64,000 nt of DNA from an uncultured Collinsella sp. (GCA_900541045.1 UQID01000002.1:92833-156832), one strand, 5' to 3'; numbered from the stretch's first letter, positions 32,931 through 43,319 are shown. Numbers and translations: made by a program. Notes: generated from the sequence alone by a model not told the origin.

Positions 32931-33869
32931 ATGACAGACATCGTCCACGTCGAAAACCTCGTCAAGCGCTATGACGACTTTATCGCGCTTGACCACTTTA
33001 ACCTGAGCATCGCCCGCGGCGAGATCTTTGGCCTGCTGGGCCCCAACGGCTCGGGCAAGACCACGTCCATCAACTGCATTCTGCAGCTGCTCGCCTACGA
33101 CAAAGGCGCCATCGAGCTGTTCGGCGAGCCCATGACGCCCGCCCGCTACGACCTCAAGCGCCGCATCGGCGTGGTGCCGCAGCAGGTGGCGGTATTCGAC
33201 GAGCTTACGGTGCGCGAGAACATCGACTATTTCTGCAGTCTCTACGTTAACGACCGCAAGCGCCGCCGCGCGCTCGTGGACGAGGCGATTGACTTTGTCG
33301 GGCTGGGTGACTTTACCAAGTTCCGCCCCGGTAAGCTCTCGGGCGGCCTAGCGCGACGCCTCAACATCGCCTGTGGTATCGCGCACAAGCCCGAGCTCAT
33401 CTTCTTTGATGAGCCCACAGTGGCGGTCGACCCGCAGAGCCGCAACGCCATCCTGGAGGGCATCTGCCGCCTGCGCGACGAGGGCGCCACGGTGGTGTAT
33501 ACCAGCCATTACATGGAGGAAGTCGAGCAAATCTGCAGCCGCATCATGATCATGGACGGCGGCCGCGTGCTGGCGCAGGGCACCAACGACGAGCTCAAGC
33601 GCATGATTCAGATGGGCGAGCGCGTGACCGTCGAGGTCGGCGCCGTCGAGCCCGCCACGGTCGAGCGGCTGCGCGCCCTCGAGCACGTGCTTGCAGTCGA
33701 GCTGTCCGGCGGCGAGCTCGTCTGCACCTGTGAGGCGAGCCCGCACAATCTGGTCGACATCCTCGACACACTGCGCGCCGCCGACGTGGCACTCGGCCGC
33801 GTGTGGAGCGAGCCGCCGACCCTCAACGACGTGTTCCTCGAGATCACCGGCCGCGAGCTGCGCGACTAG
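32931..33869 (+). CDS. ABC exporter ATP-binding protein
   Basis: A 312-residue ABC ATPase of the ABC-2 (drug/antibiotic export) class: Walker A G-P-N-G-S-G-K-T-T, signature L-S-G-G-L-A-R-R-L-N, Walker B L-I-F-F-D-E-P-T, followed by a C-terminal ~80-residue domain typical of this class. The frame opens earlier (GTG 32865), but ATG 32931 has AGGAGGG at 32917-32923. It powers the two permeases that follow with short gaps or overlap. Divergent from the two-component system, which probably regulates it. Confidence 0.93.
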   Translation: MTDIVHVENLVKRYDDFIALDHFNLSIARGEIFGLLGPNGSGKTTSINCILQLLAYDKGAIELFGEPMTPARYDLKRRIGVVPQQVAVFDELTVRENIDYFCSLYVNDRKRRRALVDEAIDFVGLGDFTKFRPGKLSGGLARRLNIACGIAHKPELIFFDEPTVAVDPQSRNAILEGICRLRDEGATVVYTSHYMEEVEQICSRIMIMDGGRVLAQGTNDELKRMIQMGERVTVEVGAVEPATVERLRALEHVLAVELSGGELVCTCEASPHNLVDILDTLRAADVALGRVWSEPPTLNDVFLEITGRELRD

Positions 33870-33878
33870 GGGGCGGTC

Positions 33879-35066
33879 ATGTTCAACACCATCATCACCA
33901 CGGTCAAGACACTGCTGCGCCGGCCGAGCACGTGGGTTTGGGGCGCTCTCTTTCCCATCGCGCTTTCCACGATGTTTATGTTTATGTTTGCGAACCTGAG
34001 CTCCGACGGCACGGTCGATCCGGTGCCGGTTGCCATCGTGGCGGACGAGGCCTGGGACGCCTCGACCTTTAAGAACGTGGCGGCTTCGCTTGCCAAGGAA
34101 GGCGACGACCAACTGCTCGAGATCCACGAGTGCGACGACGCAGCCGACGCGAGCCGTGCGCTTAAGGCCGGCGAGGTCGCGGGCATCTATACGGTCGACG
34201 ACGCGGGCACGCCCAAACTCACGCTGCTATCGAGTTATGACGGCTCGCGTGCGTCGTCGGTGCTCACCGATCGCAGCATCCTGGAGACGGTGGCAAGCTC
34301 GTATACACAAAATGCCGAGCTCATGTCCCAAATTGCCCAGGACAACCCAGCGGCGCTCGCCGACCCGGAGGCGGTTGCGCGCGCCCTGTCGCTCGAGGGC
34401 GGCACCCGTCGCGTGAGCCTGACGCGTACCACGCCCGATGGCACGGTCATCTACTACTATGCGCTCTTTGGTCTGGTGGCGATGATGTCTGCCGAGTTTG
34501 CCGCCTTGAGCGTCGTCGATCTGCAGCCCAATCTGTCCGGCCTTGGCGCGCGTCGCTGCGTGGGTGGCCTTTCCAAGACGGCGTCGCTGGCCGGCATCTT
34601 TGTGGGCTCGTGGCTGGTCTCCTTTGCTTCGATGGTGATCGCGATCGGCTACGTGCGCCTAGTCGTGGGCATCGATTTTGGCGGGCGCGAGGGGCTGTGT
34701 TTGGTGGGCGGCGCCGCTTCCGCGCTTGCCGCCACGGGCTTGGGACTCTTTGTGGGCACGCTTCCCGTTAAGGGCGGCAAGGCGTCCAAGTCGGGCATCC
34801 TCACGGGCTTTGCCACCACGTGCGCCCTGTTCGCCGGCCTCTACGGCGAGCCGGCGATGGCGCTTGCCGACGACGTCGCCCGCGCCTGCCCGGCCGAGTG
34901 CTGGCTCAACCCCGTCAAGCTCATCTGCGACATGTTCAACCGCCTGTATTTCTTTGAGGACCTGGGCCCCTTTGCCGTTCGCGCGGGCGCACTCGTCCTG
35001 ATGGCCCTGGTGTTTGTCGCCGCCGCCACGCTGATCTTTGGAAGGAGCCGCTATGAGCACCTTTAA
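33879..35066 (+). CDS. ABC-2 type permease, first subunit
   Basis: A 395-residue permease with one N-terminal membrane helix (~17-37), a large extracellular domain (~40-190) and about five helices in the C-terminal half, the ABC2_membrane_3 layout. The short gap to the ATPase gene (9 bases) and a 14-base overlap with the next permease show one transcript. It probably forms a heterodimer with the second permease; substrate unknown (lantibiotic, drug or lipid possible). Confidence 0.88.
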   Translation: MFNTIITTVKTLLRRPSTWVWGALFPIALSTMFMFMFANLSSDGTVDPVPVAIVADEAWDASTFKNVAASLAKEGDDQLLEIHECDDAADASRALKAGEVAGIYTVDDAGTPKLTLLSSYDGSRASSVLTDRSILETVASSYTQNAELMSQIAQDNPAALADPEAVARALSLEGGTRRVSLTRTTPDGTVIYYYALFGLVAMMSAEFAALSVVDLQPNLSGLGARRCVGGLSKTASLAGIFVGSWLVSFASMVIAIGYVRLVVGIDFGGREGLCLVGGAASALAATGLGLFVGTLPVKGGKASKSGILTGFATTCALFAGLYGEPAMALADDVARACPAECWLNPVKLICDMFNRLYFFEDLGPFAVRAGALVLMALVFVAAATLIFGRSRYEHL

Positions 35067-36258
35067 GACTGCGCTTCGCATGGCGCTCGCACACCCGCTC
35101 TATCTGCTTATCTATACGGTGTTCATCTCGCTCATGGGTGTGTTTATCGCGGCATCGGTGAGCTGGAACTCGTCGCAGCTCACCGAGTACAAGCCCTACG
35201 ATGCCAACGTGATCGTGGTCGATCGCGACGACAGCGATCTTTCGCGTGCGCTTACCAAGCATCTGGGTTCGCGCTTTGAGCTGGTCACGGGCGTCGACGA
35301 CGACACCTACGACCTTGCGGACGCGCTCTCCAAGAGCAACAGCGCCAAGGGCAGTGCCGACTGCGTGTTCTTTATCCCGGAGGGGTTTGAGGACGACCTC
35401 GTTGTAGCCGCCCGCGCGGGGGAGTCCCTGCCCAAGCTCGATGTGACCTACGGCGCTGGCACCATGGCGGCGGCGCTTTCGTCTGCCGAGGCCTCGCGCT
35501 GGATCTCACTCGCGGGCGCTGCGGCGGCGCTTGAGCCCACTGCCTCCAACGGTGACGTTGCCAAGGCTGCCGAACATGCCGCTGCCGAGCGTGCCGAGGT
35601 CGAGATCGAGCGGGTCAAGGTCGACTCGACGGCCGCCGCCACGCTCGAGTCGTACTTCAACTTTGGTGCGTACGCGATTATCTCGTCGGTCATCGTGTCG
35701 GTGGGGCTGGTGTTCTCGGGCATGAACGAGCCCGAGCGCGTGCGTCGTATGGATGCCGGCCCCATCCCCGAGCGACAGCGTTCGCTTGCCGTGTTTGCCG
35801 CCGCCGCCGTACTCACCGTCTGCATCTGGTTTGTGTCGAGCATGATGGGCGTCGTGGGCTTTGCCGGCGCGGTCGCCGAGGTCGGCGTGGGGCGTGTGTG
35901 CCTGGCACTGGCGGCGACGTTTGCCCTGGCATGCACGCCACTGGCCGTTGGCTTTGCCCTTTCGAGTCTGGGCGCGCGCGAGGAGCTGCTCAACGGTGTG
36001 GGCAACCTGCTTGGCATGCTCATGACGTTTTTGGGCGGCGCCTGGATGCCGCTGTCGCTGATGGGCCCAGCCGTGCAGACCGTGGCGCACTTTGTGCCGA
36101 CATATTGGGTGAACGACGCGATCGGCAAGGCGCTTGCCTCGGATTTGACGTCCGCCGTGCTGGGTGACATCGCCTGCGACCTGGGCGTCACGGTGCTCTT
36201 TGCCGCGGCCATCGCCGCCGTAGGCCTAGCCCTCTCGCGCACCAAATCCCGTGCTTAG
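35053..36258 (+). CDS. ABC-2 type permease, second subunit
   Basis: A 401-residue paralogue of the previous gene with the same plan: helix ~12-32, extracellular domain to ~200, then five to six helices including V-G-F-A-L-S-S-L-G-A-R-E-E and a G-G-A-W-M-P-L-S-L-M loop. The frame opens at TTG 35038, but ATG 35053 has GGAAGGAG upstream and begins the hydrophobic N-terminus correctly. Completes a three-gene exporter. Confidence 0.88.
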   Translation: MSTFKTALRMALAHPLYLLIYTVFISLMGVFIAASVSWNSSQLTEYKPYDANVIVVDRDDSDLSRALTKHLGSRFELVTGVDDDTYDLADALSKSNSAKGSADCVFFIPEGFEDDLVVAARAGESLPKLDVTYGAGTMAAALSSAEASRWISLAGAAAALEPTASNGDVAKAAEHAAAERAEVEIERVKVDSTAAATLESYFNFGAYAIISSVIVSVGLVFSGMNEPERVRRMDAGPIPERQRSLAVFAAAAVLTVCIWFVSSMMGVVGFAGAVAEVGVGRVCLALAATFALACTPLAVGFALSSLGAREELLNGVGNLLGMLMTFLGGAWMPLSLMGPAVQTVAHFVPTYWVNDAIGKALASDLTSAVLGDIACDLGVTVLFAAAIAAVGLALSRTKSRA

Positions 36259-36263
36259 CCACC

Positions 36264-36292
36264 TGGTCATTTAAGAACGTCCCCAATGACCA
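36264..36292. repeat. 27-29-bp palindromic repeat (family R27), copy 1
   Basis: TGGTCATT..AATGACCA with interior TAAGAACGTCCCC. It begins five bases after the permease stop. The same interior recurs at 39774-39930 and 48466-48492. Confidence 0.8.
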
Positions 36293-36386
36293 GTCTGAAA
36301 TAAATCCCAAGCCTCGCTCCAAAATAGTTCGCCAAGGTTTACTATTACGCTCATAAAGTAGTATGAGGCTAACAGTGGGGGATACC

Positions 36387-37100
<714 letters not shown>

Positions 37101-37108
37101 GCGGCGCC

Positions 37109-39775
37109 ATGACACCTCTCGCAAAACGTCTCCCGCGCGAGCTGCGCCGCAATATCGGCAAGTACCTGGGCATCTTTTTGCTTATGTGCGGAAGCATCGC
37201 TCTCACCTCGGGCTTTTTGCTCGCGGCCCACTCCATCGGTTGCCTTATCGACGACATGCGCAATGCGTACACGATTGAGGACGGCCGCGTGACCACCTCC
37301 TTCGAGGCCACCGACGAGCAGCTTAAGGCTGCCGAGGATGCTGCCGGCGACGTCGGCGGCGTCACGCTCTACAAGAATTTCTCTGTCGATGCCATCATTA
37401 AAAAGGCGTCCGGCGACGACGGCACCAAGCGCACGCTGCGCACCTATGCGCACCGCGCTAAGGTGGACATTGCGTCCTACTGTGAGGGCAAGCAGCCCAA
37501 GACGGACGATGAGGTGGCAATCGACCGTGTCTTCGCCACCAACAACGATCTCGCCGTGGGCGATAAGGTCGAGCTCGAGGGTCGCACCTACACCATCTGC
37601 GGCATCATGACTCAGCCCGATAGCCAGGCGCTGTTCCTCAACAACTCCGACTTTACGGTGAACACCATCACCTATGGCGTGGCCGAGGTCACCGACGCTG
37701 GCTTTGCCGCGCTCGAGGACGTCGGCGGCGCGCCCGCCTACACCTACTCCTTTACCTTTACCGATCGCGACCTCTCCACTGCGGACCGCATCGATGCGGA
37801 GCAGGATATGGTCGAGGCGCTGACCGATGCCGATGCGCGCGTGGACGATCTGATCGACGCCGATTCCAACCAGGGTATTGGCTACGCGCGCGACGACGTG
37901 GACGGCGACTCTATGATGTGGATGACGCTGCTCGACATCATCATCGTGATCATGGCGTTCGTCTTTGTGGTCCTTACCGACGCCACCATCGAGGAGGAGA
38001 GCGCCATCATTGGCACACTGCTCGCCAGCGGCTATCGCCGTCGCGAGATCGTGCTGCACTACCTTGCGCTTCCCGCCATCGTGGGCGTGCTCGCAGCGCT
38101 TTTGGGCACTGCGCTCGGCGTTGTGTTCTTTACCGAGCCCATGCGCAGCCTCTATTACGGTTCGTACAGCCTGCCGCCCTTCCAGGTGTACTGGAGCTGG
38201 GAGATCTTTGTGAAGTGCGCCGTGGTTCCCGCCGCCGCGCTCATCCTCATCACGCTGGTGGGCCTGCTTCGCAAAATGGGCAAGACGCCGTTGCAATTCC
38301 TTCGTCACGAGGCGAGCGGCAAATCGGGTACCAAGCGCGGCCTGCAGCTGCCGGAGCGCATGGGCTTTGTTTCCCGCTTCCGCCTGCGTATCTTCCTGCG
38401 CAACCTGGGCAACTTCGCCACGCTCTTCGTGGGCATTGCATTTGCGTCGCTGCTGATGCTTTTTGGCCTGGCGATTCTGCCCACGATGACGCACTACGCG
38501 GACAACCTGAAGACGAGCCTGGTCGCCGAGCACCAGTACACGCTCAAGGCGCCGCTGGAGCTCGAGGGCACCGCCGAGGAGCGCGAGCAGTGGTCGGCAC
38601 TCGAGCGCTTGCAGTCGGTTGACGGCGCGCTGCTAACCGCTGCCCAGGATGCCGATGACGAGCTTGACGACGCGGCCGATGCGGCGCAGACGGCAGCCGA
38701 TGCCGCGACCGCATCTCCGTCTGCCGAGAGCCTGACTGCGGCGCAGGATGCGCTTGCCAAGGTCCAGGACAAGAAGGATGCGCTTTATGCGCGCCTCGAT
38801 GATCTTGCCGATGCCCTCGGCTGCAACCGTGATGAGGCTATCGACCTGATCGACAAAGCCTCCAAGATTGACACTGACAACGACGATATCCACCCGGTTA
38901 ATATGACCGACAACGGCGCGGGCGCAATCGCACAGGCCGAGAAATACGCCGTTTACCAGCTGCAATACGACCGCGGCGATGGAAATGGCGAGGAGACGAT
39001 TTCCGTCTATGGCATCTCATCCGATTCGCACTATTGGAAAGACCTCAACGTCGGCGATGGGCGCGTCGTCTTTGGCGGCGGTTTGCTCGATAAGTTTGGC
39101 TGGAGCGAGGGCCAGAAGGTCACGCTCGATGACAAGTACGAGGGCGAGCATTATTCCCTTGAGTACGCGGGCAAGGACTGTACCTGGGGCTCCAAGTCGG
39201 ACATGAATATCTATATGAGTATCGACGACTTTAACGAGCTGTTCGGCAACGACGCCGCGTACTTCAACGGCTATGCGAGCGATGAGAAGCTCGACCTCGA
39301 TGCTCGTTACTTTGCCGGCGACACCACGCCCGACGACATGCGCGCCGTGGGCGACCAGTTCATCGGCATGATGAGCAAAATGATCGGCATGATGGTCGGG
39401 CTCGCGGTGTTTATCTTCCTGCTGTTTATGTACCTGTTGACCAAGGCTGTGATCGACCACAGCGCCCGTTCGATCAGCTACATGAAAGTCTTTGGCTATC
39501 GCGATAGCGAGATCTCGCATCTGTACATCCGCTCGATCACGCTGTGCGTGGTGGCGTCGCTCGTGCTGAGTCTGCCGGTCATTATCGGCTCGCTCACGGC
39601 CATCTTCCGCTCGATGCTGCTCGCCTACAACGGCAATATCGAGATCTACGTGCCCGCTTGGTCCATGGTTGCATGCGTCGGCATTGGCTTTGCGACCTAC
39701 CTGGTCGTGGCGCTGCTACACACGCGTTCTATCACGCGCGTGAGCCTGGCCGAGGCCCTCAAAGTCCAAGAGTAG
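37109..39775 (+). CDS. FtsX/MacB-type ABC permease, large
   Basis: An 888-residue permease with an N-terminal helix (~20-40), extracellular domain (~45-255), a first FtsX helix set (~270-410), a further helix pair near 435-460, a second extracellular part (~460-755) and a final FtsX set (~760-888, with L-A-E-A-L-K-V at the end). The second extracellular region contains an Ala/Asp-rich coiled coil (D-D-E-L-D-D-A-A-D-A-A-Q-T-A). The frame continues upstream to 36881 inside the ATPase gene, but the ATG at 37109 starts the family sequence T-P-L-A-K-R-L-P-R-E-L-R-R-N. Works with the preceding ATPase; substrate unknown. Its stop codon overlaps a palindromic repeat. Confidence 0.9.
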   Translation: MTPLAKRLPRELRRNIGKYLGIFLLMCGSIALTSGFLLAAHSIGCLIDDMRNAYTIEDGRVTTSFEATDEQLKAAEDAAGDVGGVTLYKNFSVDAIIKKASGDDGTKRTLRTYAHRAKVDIASYCEGKQPKTDDEVAIDRVFATNNDLAVGDKVELEGRTYTICGIMTQPDSQALFLNNSDFTVNTITYGVAEVTDAGFAALEDVGGAPAYTYSFTFTDRDLSTADRIDAEQDMVEALTDADARVDDLIDADSNQGIGYARDDVDGDSMMWMTLLDIIIVIMAFVFVVLTDATIEEESAIIGTLLASGYRRREIVLHYLALPAIVGVLAALLGTALGVVFFTEPMRSLYYGSYSLPPFQVYWSWEIFVKCAVVPAAALILITLVGLLRKMGKTPLQFLRHEASGKSGTKRGLQLPERMGFVSRFRLRIFLRNLGNFATLFVGIAFASLLMLFGLAILPTMTHYADNLKTSLVAEHQYTLKAPLELEGTAEEREQWSALERLQSVDGALLTAAQDADDELDDAADAAQTAADAATASPSAESLTAAQDALAKVQDKKDALYARLDDLADALGCNRDEAIDLIDKASKIDTDNDDIHPVNMTDNGAGAIAQAEKYAVYQLQYDRGDGNGEETISVYGISSDSHYWKDLNVGDGRVVFGGGLLDKFGWSEGQKVTLDDKYEGEHYSLEYAGKDCTWGSKSDMNIYMSIDDFNELFGNDAAYFNGYASDEKLDLDARYFAGDTTPDDMRAVGDQFIGMMSKMIGMMVGLAVFIFLLFMYLLTKAVIDHSARSISYMKVFGYRDSEISHLYIRSITLCVVASLVLSLPVIIGSLTAIFRSMLLAYNGNIEIYVPAWSMVACVGIGFATYLVVALLHTRSITRVSLAEALKVQE

Positions 39776-39930
39776 TCATCGGGGACGTTCTTAAACGACT
39801 AGTCATCGGGGACGGTCTTTGCCGATTCGCCGGCTCGCTGGCCGGGCCGGCAAGGACTGTCCCTGGCGGCACTCATTTAAGTCTGTCCCCAATGAGTGGT
39901 TTCAGTCATTTAAGTCTGTCCCCAATGACT
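39774..39930. repeat. Cluster of R27 palindromes (three copies plus a related hairpin)
   Basis: Copies at 39774-39800 (reverse orientation, starting inside the permease stop codon), 39871-39897 and 39904-39930 share ends A(G/C)TCAT / ATGA(G/C)T and an interior of TAAG(A/T).(C/T)GTCCCC type. Between them a longer hairpin, about 39807-39866, pairs GGACGGTCTTTGCCG with CGGCAAGGACTGTCC. The copies form a 157-bp block directly after the gene. Confidence 0.85.
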
Positions 39931-39952
39931 ACCCAATGACTGGGCGCCGTGC

Positions 39953-39983
39953 TTGACATTAACCCTGCTTCAACGGGTACCAT
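39953..39983 (+). promoter_or_regulatory. Promoter of the DUF362 gene
   Basis: TTGACA (39953-39958) is a perfect -35. TACCAT (39978-39983) is the best -10, at a long 19-base spacing. It sits 44 bases before the start codon. Confidence 0.55.
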
Positions 39984-40026
39984 CCTCTTATGTCTGTAAC
40001 GCCATATAGACCGAGGGGATAGATCT

Positions 40027-41232
40027 ATGACCGCAACCGCACCCGCAGCACCGGCAAAGGTGTACTTTACCAACCTGCGCACGCATGCTCGCGAGAGCCA
40101 GCTCGACAAGCTCAAGCGCCTCATCCGTCACGCCGGTATCGAGCAGATCGACTTTGAGAACAAGTTCGTCGCCATCAAGATTCACTTTGGCGAGCTGGGC
40201 AATCTGAGCTTTTTGCGCCCCAACTACGCTCGCGCCGTCGCGGATGTCGTGAAGGAGCTGGGAGGCAAGCCCTTCCTCACCGACTGCAATACGCTCTATG
40301 TGGGTAGCCGCAAAAACGCGCTCGAGCACATCGATACCGCCTACCAGAACGGTTTTACCCCGTATGCCACGGGCTGCCAGATCATCATCGCCGACGGCCT
40401 CAAGGGCACCGACGAGGCACTCGTCCCGGTCGAGGGCGGCGAGTACGTGCGCGAGGCCAAGATCGGTCAGGCTCTCATGGACGCCGATATCGTGATCAGC
40501 CTCACCCACTTTAAGGGCCATGAGCAGGCCGGCTTTGGCGGCGCCATGAAGAACCTGGGCATGGGAGGCGGCAGCCGTGCCGGCAAGATGGAGCAGCATG
40601 CCGCCGGCAAGCCGAACGTCGCGACCGAGCACTGTGTTGGCTGCCGTGCCTGCGAAAAGGTCTGTGCGCACAACGCTATCTCGTTTGACGACACCCGCGA
40701 GCGCGAGCTTGCCAACGGTAACACCCGCACGGTCCACGTGGCCGCCATCGACCACGATCGCTGCGTGGGTTGCGGCCGCTGCATCGGCGTGTGCAACCAG
40801 GACGCCATCAAGCCCGGCTATGACGCCGCGGCCGACGTGCTCAACTGTAAGATCGCCGAGTACACCAAGGCCGTCGTCGACGGCCGCCCGAGCTTCCACA
40901 TTTCGCTCGCCATGGACATTAGCCCCAACTGCGACTGCCATCCCGAAAACGACACGCCCATCGTCAACGATATCGGCATGTTCGCGAGCTTCGACCCGGT
41001 CGCCATCGACCAGGCCTGCGCCGACGCCGTCATGGCATCCGAGCTGCTGCCCAACACCGAGCTCACCGATAGCGCGGCCAAGATGGAGCACAACCACGAG
41101 CATCTGGAGGGCGATCAGGCCAAGGACCCCTTCTGCATCACGCATCCCGACACCGACTGGCGCACCTGCATCGCGCACGCCGAGAAGATCGGCCTGGGCA
41201 CGAGCAAGTACGAGCTCATCGAGGTCAAATAG
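40027..41232 (+). CDS. DUF362 domain protein with two [4Fe-4S] motifs
   Basis: A 401-residue protein: a DUF362 domain around a ferredoxin-like insert. The insert has C-V-G-C-R-A-C-E-K-V-C and C-V-G-C-G-R-C-I-G-V-C (about 202-260). DUF362 features include H-F-G-E-L-G-N, T-D-C-N-T-L-Y, T-H-F-K-G-H-E-Q-A-G-F-G-G-A-M-K-N-L-G-M-G and D-P-V-A-I-D-Q-A. The family is common in anaerobes and annotated only as an uncharacterised iron-sulfur protein. GAGGGG lies before the ATG. It has its own promoter and is a single-gene unit. Likely a cytoplasmic redox protein; partner unknown. Confidence 0.88.
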   Translation: MTATAPAAPAKVYFTNLRTHARESQLDKLKRLIRHAGIEQIDFENKFVAIKIHFGELGNLSFLRPNYARAVADVVKELGGKPFLTDCNTLYVGSRKNALEHIDTAYQNGFTPYATGCQIIIADGLKGTDEALVPVEGGEYVREAKIGQALMDADIVISLTHFKGHEQAGFGGAMKNLGMGGGSRAGKMEQHAAGKPNVATEHCVGCRACEKVCAHNAISFDDTRERELANGNTRTVHVAAIDHDRCVGCGRCIGVCNQDAIKPGYDAAADVLNCKIAEYTKAVVDGRPSFHISLAMDISPNCDCHPENDTPIVNDIGMFASFDPVAIDQACADAVMASELLPNTELTDSAAKMEHNHEHLEGDQAKDPFCITHPDTDWRTCIAHAEKIGLGTSKYELIEVK

Positions 41233-41280
41233 CGCCTATCTATTGGACAAAACAAGCGCCTTTGTAGCGTTAGTTGAGCA

Positions 41281-41317
41281 AAAGCCGCCCGTGAGCACAG
41301 CGCTCGCGGGCGGCTTT
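41281..41317. terminator. Hairpin terminator between DUF362 and hydrolase genes
   Basis: A 16-bp stem (41281-41296 with 41302-41317, one G-T pair) ends in CTTT on the plus strand and has AAAG on the other side, so it may serve both convergent genes. Confidence 0.75.
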
Positions 41318-41318
41318 C

Positions 41319-41442
41319 CGGAAGTATGCGGCAAATTTCGAGACCGCCGAACACACGACATTTTTTGGCAACAAAACCCCTGATAAATTGTTGGTAAAAC
41401 TGTGGTCTGGTCGGCAGTTCCAGATTTTGCCGCATACTTCCG
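41319..41442. repeat. 124-bp palindromic element, possible relative of the 154-bp family
   Basis: Perfect 17-bp arms CGGAAGTATGCGGCAAA (41319-41335) and the reverse complement (41426-41442), a second imperfect inner stem around GCCGA / TCGGC, and a central AAAACC-C-TGATAAAT stretch that loosely resembles the AAAACCGCAGGTAGA core of the elements at 30.5-30.9 kb. It lies between convergent genes, as those do. Confidence 0.8.
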
Positions 41443-41483
41443 AAAATAGGGGGTCAGATAAAGCCTCAGACGTTGCTATTCGC

Positions 41484-42449
41484 CTAAAAATACTCGTCGA
41501 GGAAGTTGTTGACTGTGTTCCAGTAGAGCTCGGGGTCAACTTGCGCACTCTTGGCGTGGGTGGCGCCATGGATGGTGAGCTTTTGCTTGACCTTGCTGGC
41601 GCACGCGTCGTAGTTTTGGTCGAGCATGCTGTACGGCACAAAGGTGTCCTGGTCGCCGTGGATAAACAGCATGGGAACCGTCGCGTGTTTGAGTTGCTCC
41701 ACACTGCTCGCCTTATGAAAGTCGTAGCCCGCGCGCACGTTGCACACCAAGTTTGCTACATCGAGCAAGGGAAAGCTGGGCAGGCCGAACACGTCCTTGA
41801 GTTGCAGGGAAAACTCGTCCCAAACACTCGTATAACCACAGTCCTCGATAATGCATTTTACGTTTGCGGGTAGAGATTCCCCCGCGACGTTCATGGCAGT
41901 TGCTGCACCCATCGACTCGCCAAAGACCAGGATGCGCGCCTCGGGGTCGGCCGCAACGATCCGCCCAATCCATGCAACGATATCGAGCCGCTCGGGCCAG
42001 CCCATGCCGATATAGTCGCCGCCGGAGCGCTCGTGGGCGCGGGCGGCAGGCGCGAGCACGTTCATGCCGCGGTCGTGGAATCGCTTGACGTATCGGGCCA
42101 TGCCGATGGGCTCGTTGGTATATCCATGCAGGCAGACGGCGTAATCGTGGGTGTTCTCCGAGGCGGCAAAAAACCAAGCGGCGAGCTCGGTTCCGTCATC
42201 TGCGGTGAGGCTGCTGCTCTTGCGGTTTTCTTTAAACCATGCCCGCGCCTCGGTGTCCTCGGCATCCGGCTGCTCGCCTTCTTTGTCGTTCTTGCTATCC
42301 TGCATCATCTTCATGGTGTACGGCGCTTGGGGATTCAGCGCGAAGTCAAACAGAAAGTTGCCGGCAAATCCGAGCAGCACAACGACAACCACCAGTGCAA
42401 CGATGCCGGCCATCTTGAGCTTTCGATGGGAACGTGCGTTTTGAGCCAT
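41484..42449 (-). CDS. Membrane-anchored alpha/beta hydrolase
   Basis: A 321-residue protein: N-terminal signal anchor (~12-32), then an alpha/beta-hydrolase domain with oxyanion H-G-Y near 108-110, nucleophile G-E-S-M-G (S179), acid D268 (H-G-D-Q-D-T-F) and H298 (G-A-T-H-A-K-S). The domain resembles serine aminopeptidase S33/lysophospholipase-like hydrolases facing outside the membrane. TAGGAG precedes the ATG at 42449. Substrate not predictable. Convergent with the DUF362 gene and divergent from the HlyIII gene. Confidence 0.88.
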   Translation of the reverse strand: MAQNARSHRKLKMAGIVALVVVVVLLGFAGNFLFDFALNPQAPYTMKMMQDSKNDKEGEQPDAEDTEARAWFKENRKSSSLTADDGTELAAWFFAASENTHDYAVCLHGYTNEPIGMARYVKRFHDRGMNVLAPAARAHERSGGDYIGMGWPERLDIVAWIGRIVAADPEARILVFGESMGAATAMNVAGESLPANVKCIIEDCGYTSVWDEFSLQLKDVFGLPSFPLLDVANLVCNVRAGYDFHKASSVEQLKHATVPMLFIHGDQDTFVPYSMLDQNYDACASKVKQKLTIHGATHAKSAQVDPELYWNTVNNFLDEYF

Positions 42450-42635
42450 GCGGTATTCTCCTATAAGATGTTAATACGTCAACATTTAATGCAAGCGCAT
42501 TATGGACGTTCGCCGTTGATGCGTCAACAGGCAAAGAATGGGTAAACAAAGGGTCACGTATGGTGCAAATTTCGCACGTACCTAGACGCTTTGATATAGT
42601 GTTGAGAACTCTTTACGTTGGAGGATGTAACCGGC

Positions 42636-43319
42636 ATGTCCGATTCGAGCGACAGTTCTAAGCCGCGACCCAAGACCGCGGCCGTTCCACACTACACGGT
42701 GGGCGAGGAGATCATGAACTCCGTCACCCATGGTGTCGGCTGCCTGCTGGGTATCGCGGGCCTGGTACTCCTGATCGTATTTGCTGCCCTGCGCGGCGGA
42801 GGCCCGGCCCACATGGCCGCGGCGATTGTCTATGGTGTCAGCATTATCCTCGAATACCTTGCCTCCACGCTCTACCATGCGATTCAGCCCGCTCGCGCCA
42901 AGCGCGTGTTTCGCATTATCGACCACAGCTGCATCTACCTGCTCATAGCCGGCAGCTATACGCCGTTTTGTCTCATCACGCTCGCAAACGACGGCGGTCC
43001 TATGCTGTTCTTTGCCGTATGGGCCATCGCCATTATCGGCATCGCCCTCGAGTGCTTTATGCGCGAGCGTCAACCGCACTGGGTAAGTGGCCTGGTCTAC
43101 CTGCTGATGGGCTGGCTCGTTGTCTTTAAGCTGCCCGAACTTGTGGCACTGCTCAACCCCGTGGCGCTTGCCCTGCTCGCCGTCGGCGGCGTGTGCTACA
43201 CCGCGGGCGTGCCGTTCTATATCGCCAAAAACGTGCGCTATCTGCACAGCGTGTTTCACCTGTGGGTGCTCGCCGGCAGCATCTTCCAGTTCATGGCGGT
43301 GATCCTCTTCGTAATCTAG
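42636..43319 (+). CDS. Hemolysin III family (PAQR-like) membrane protein
   Basis: A 227-residue protein with seven hydrophobic segments and the HlyIII/YqfA signatures E-E-I-M-N-S-V-T-H-G-V-G, S-T-L-Y-H-A-I (S/H motif), D-H-S-C-I-Y-L-L-I-A-G-S-Y-T-P-F and a late V-F-H-L-W-V-L-A-G-S. PAQR-type proteins hold a zinc site made by Ser/Asp/His and may hydrolyse ceramide-like lipids; the bacterial role is unproven. The frame opens at TTG 42618, but the ATG at 42636 follows GGAGG (42620-42624). TTCGCA and TATAGT words upstream may form its promoter. Confidence 0.9.
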   Translation: MSDSSDSSKPRPKTAAVPHYTVGEEIMNSVTHGVGCLLGIAGLVLLIVFAALRGGGPAHMAAAIVYGVSIILEYLASTLYHAIQPARAKRVFRIIDHSCIYLLIAGSYTPFCLITLANDGGPMLFFAVWAIAIIGIALECFMRERQPHWVSGLVYLLMGWLVVFKLPELVALLNPVALALLAVGGVCYTAGVPFYIAKNVRYLHSVFHLWVLAGSIFQFMAVILFVI

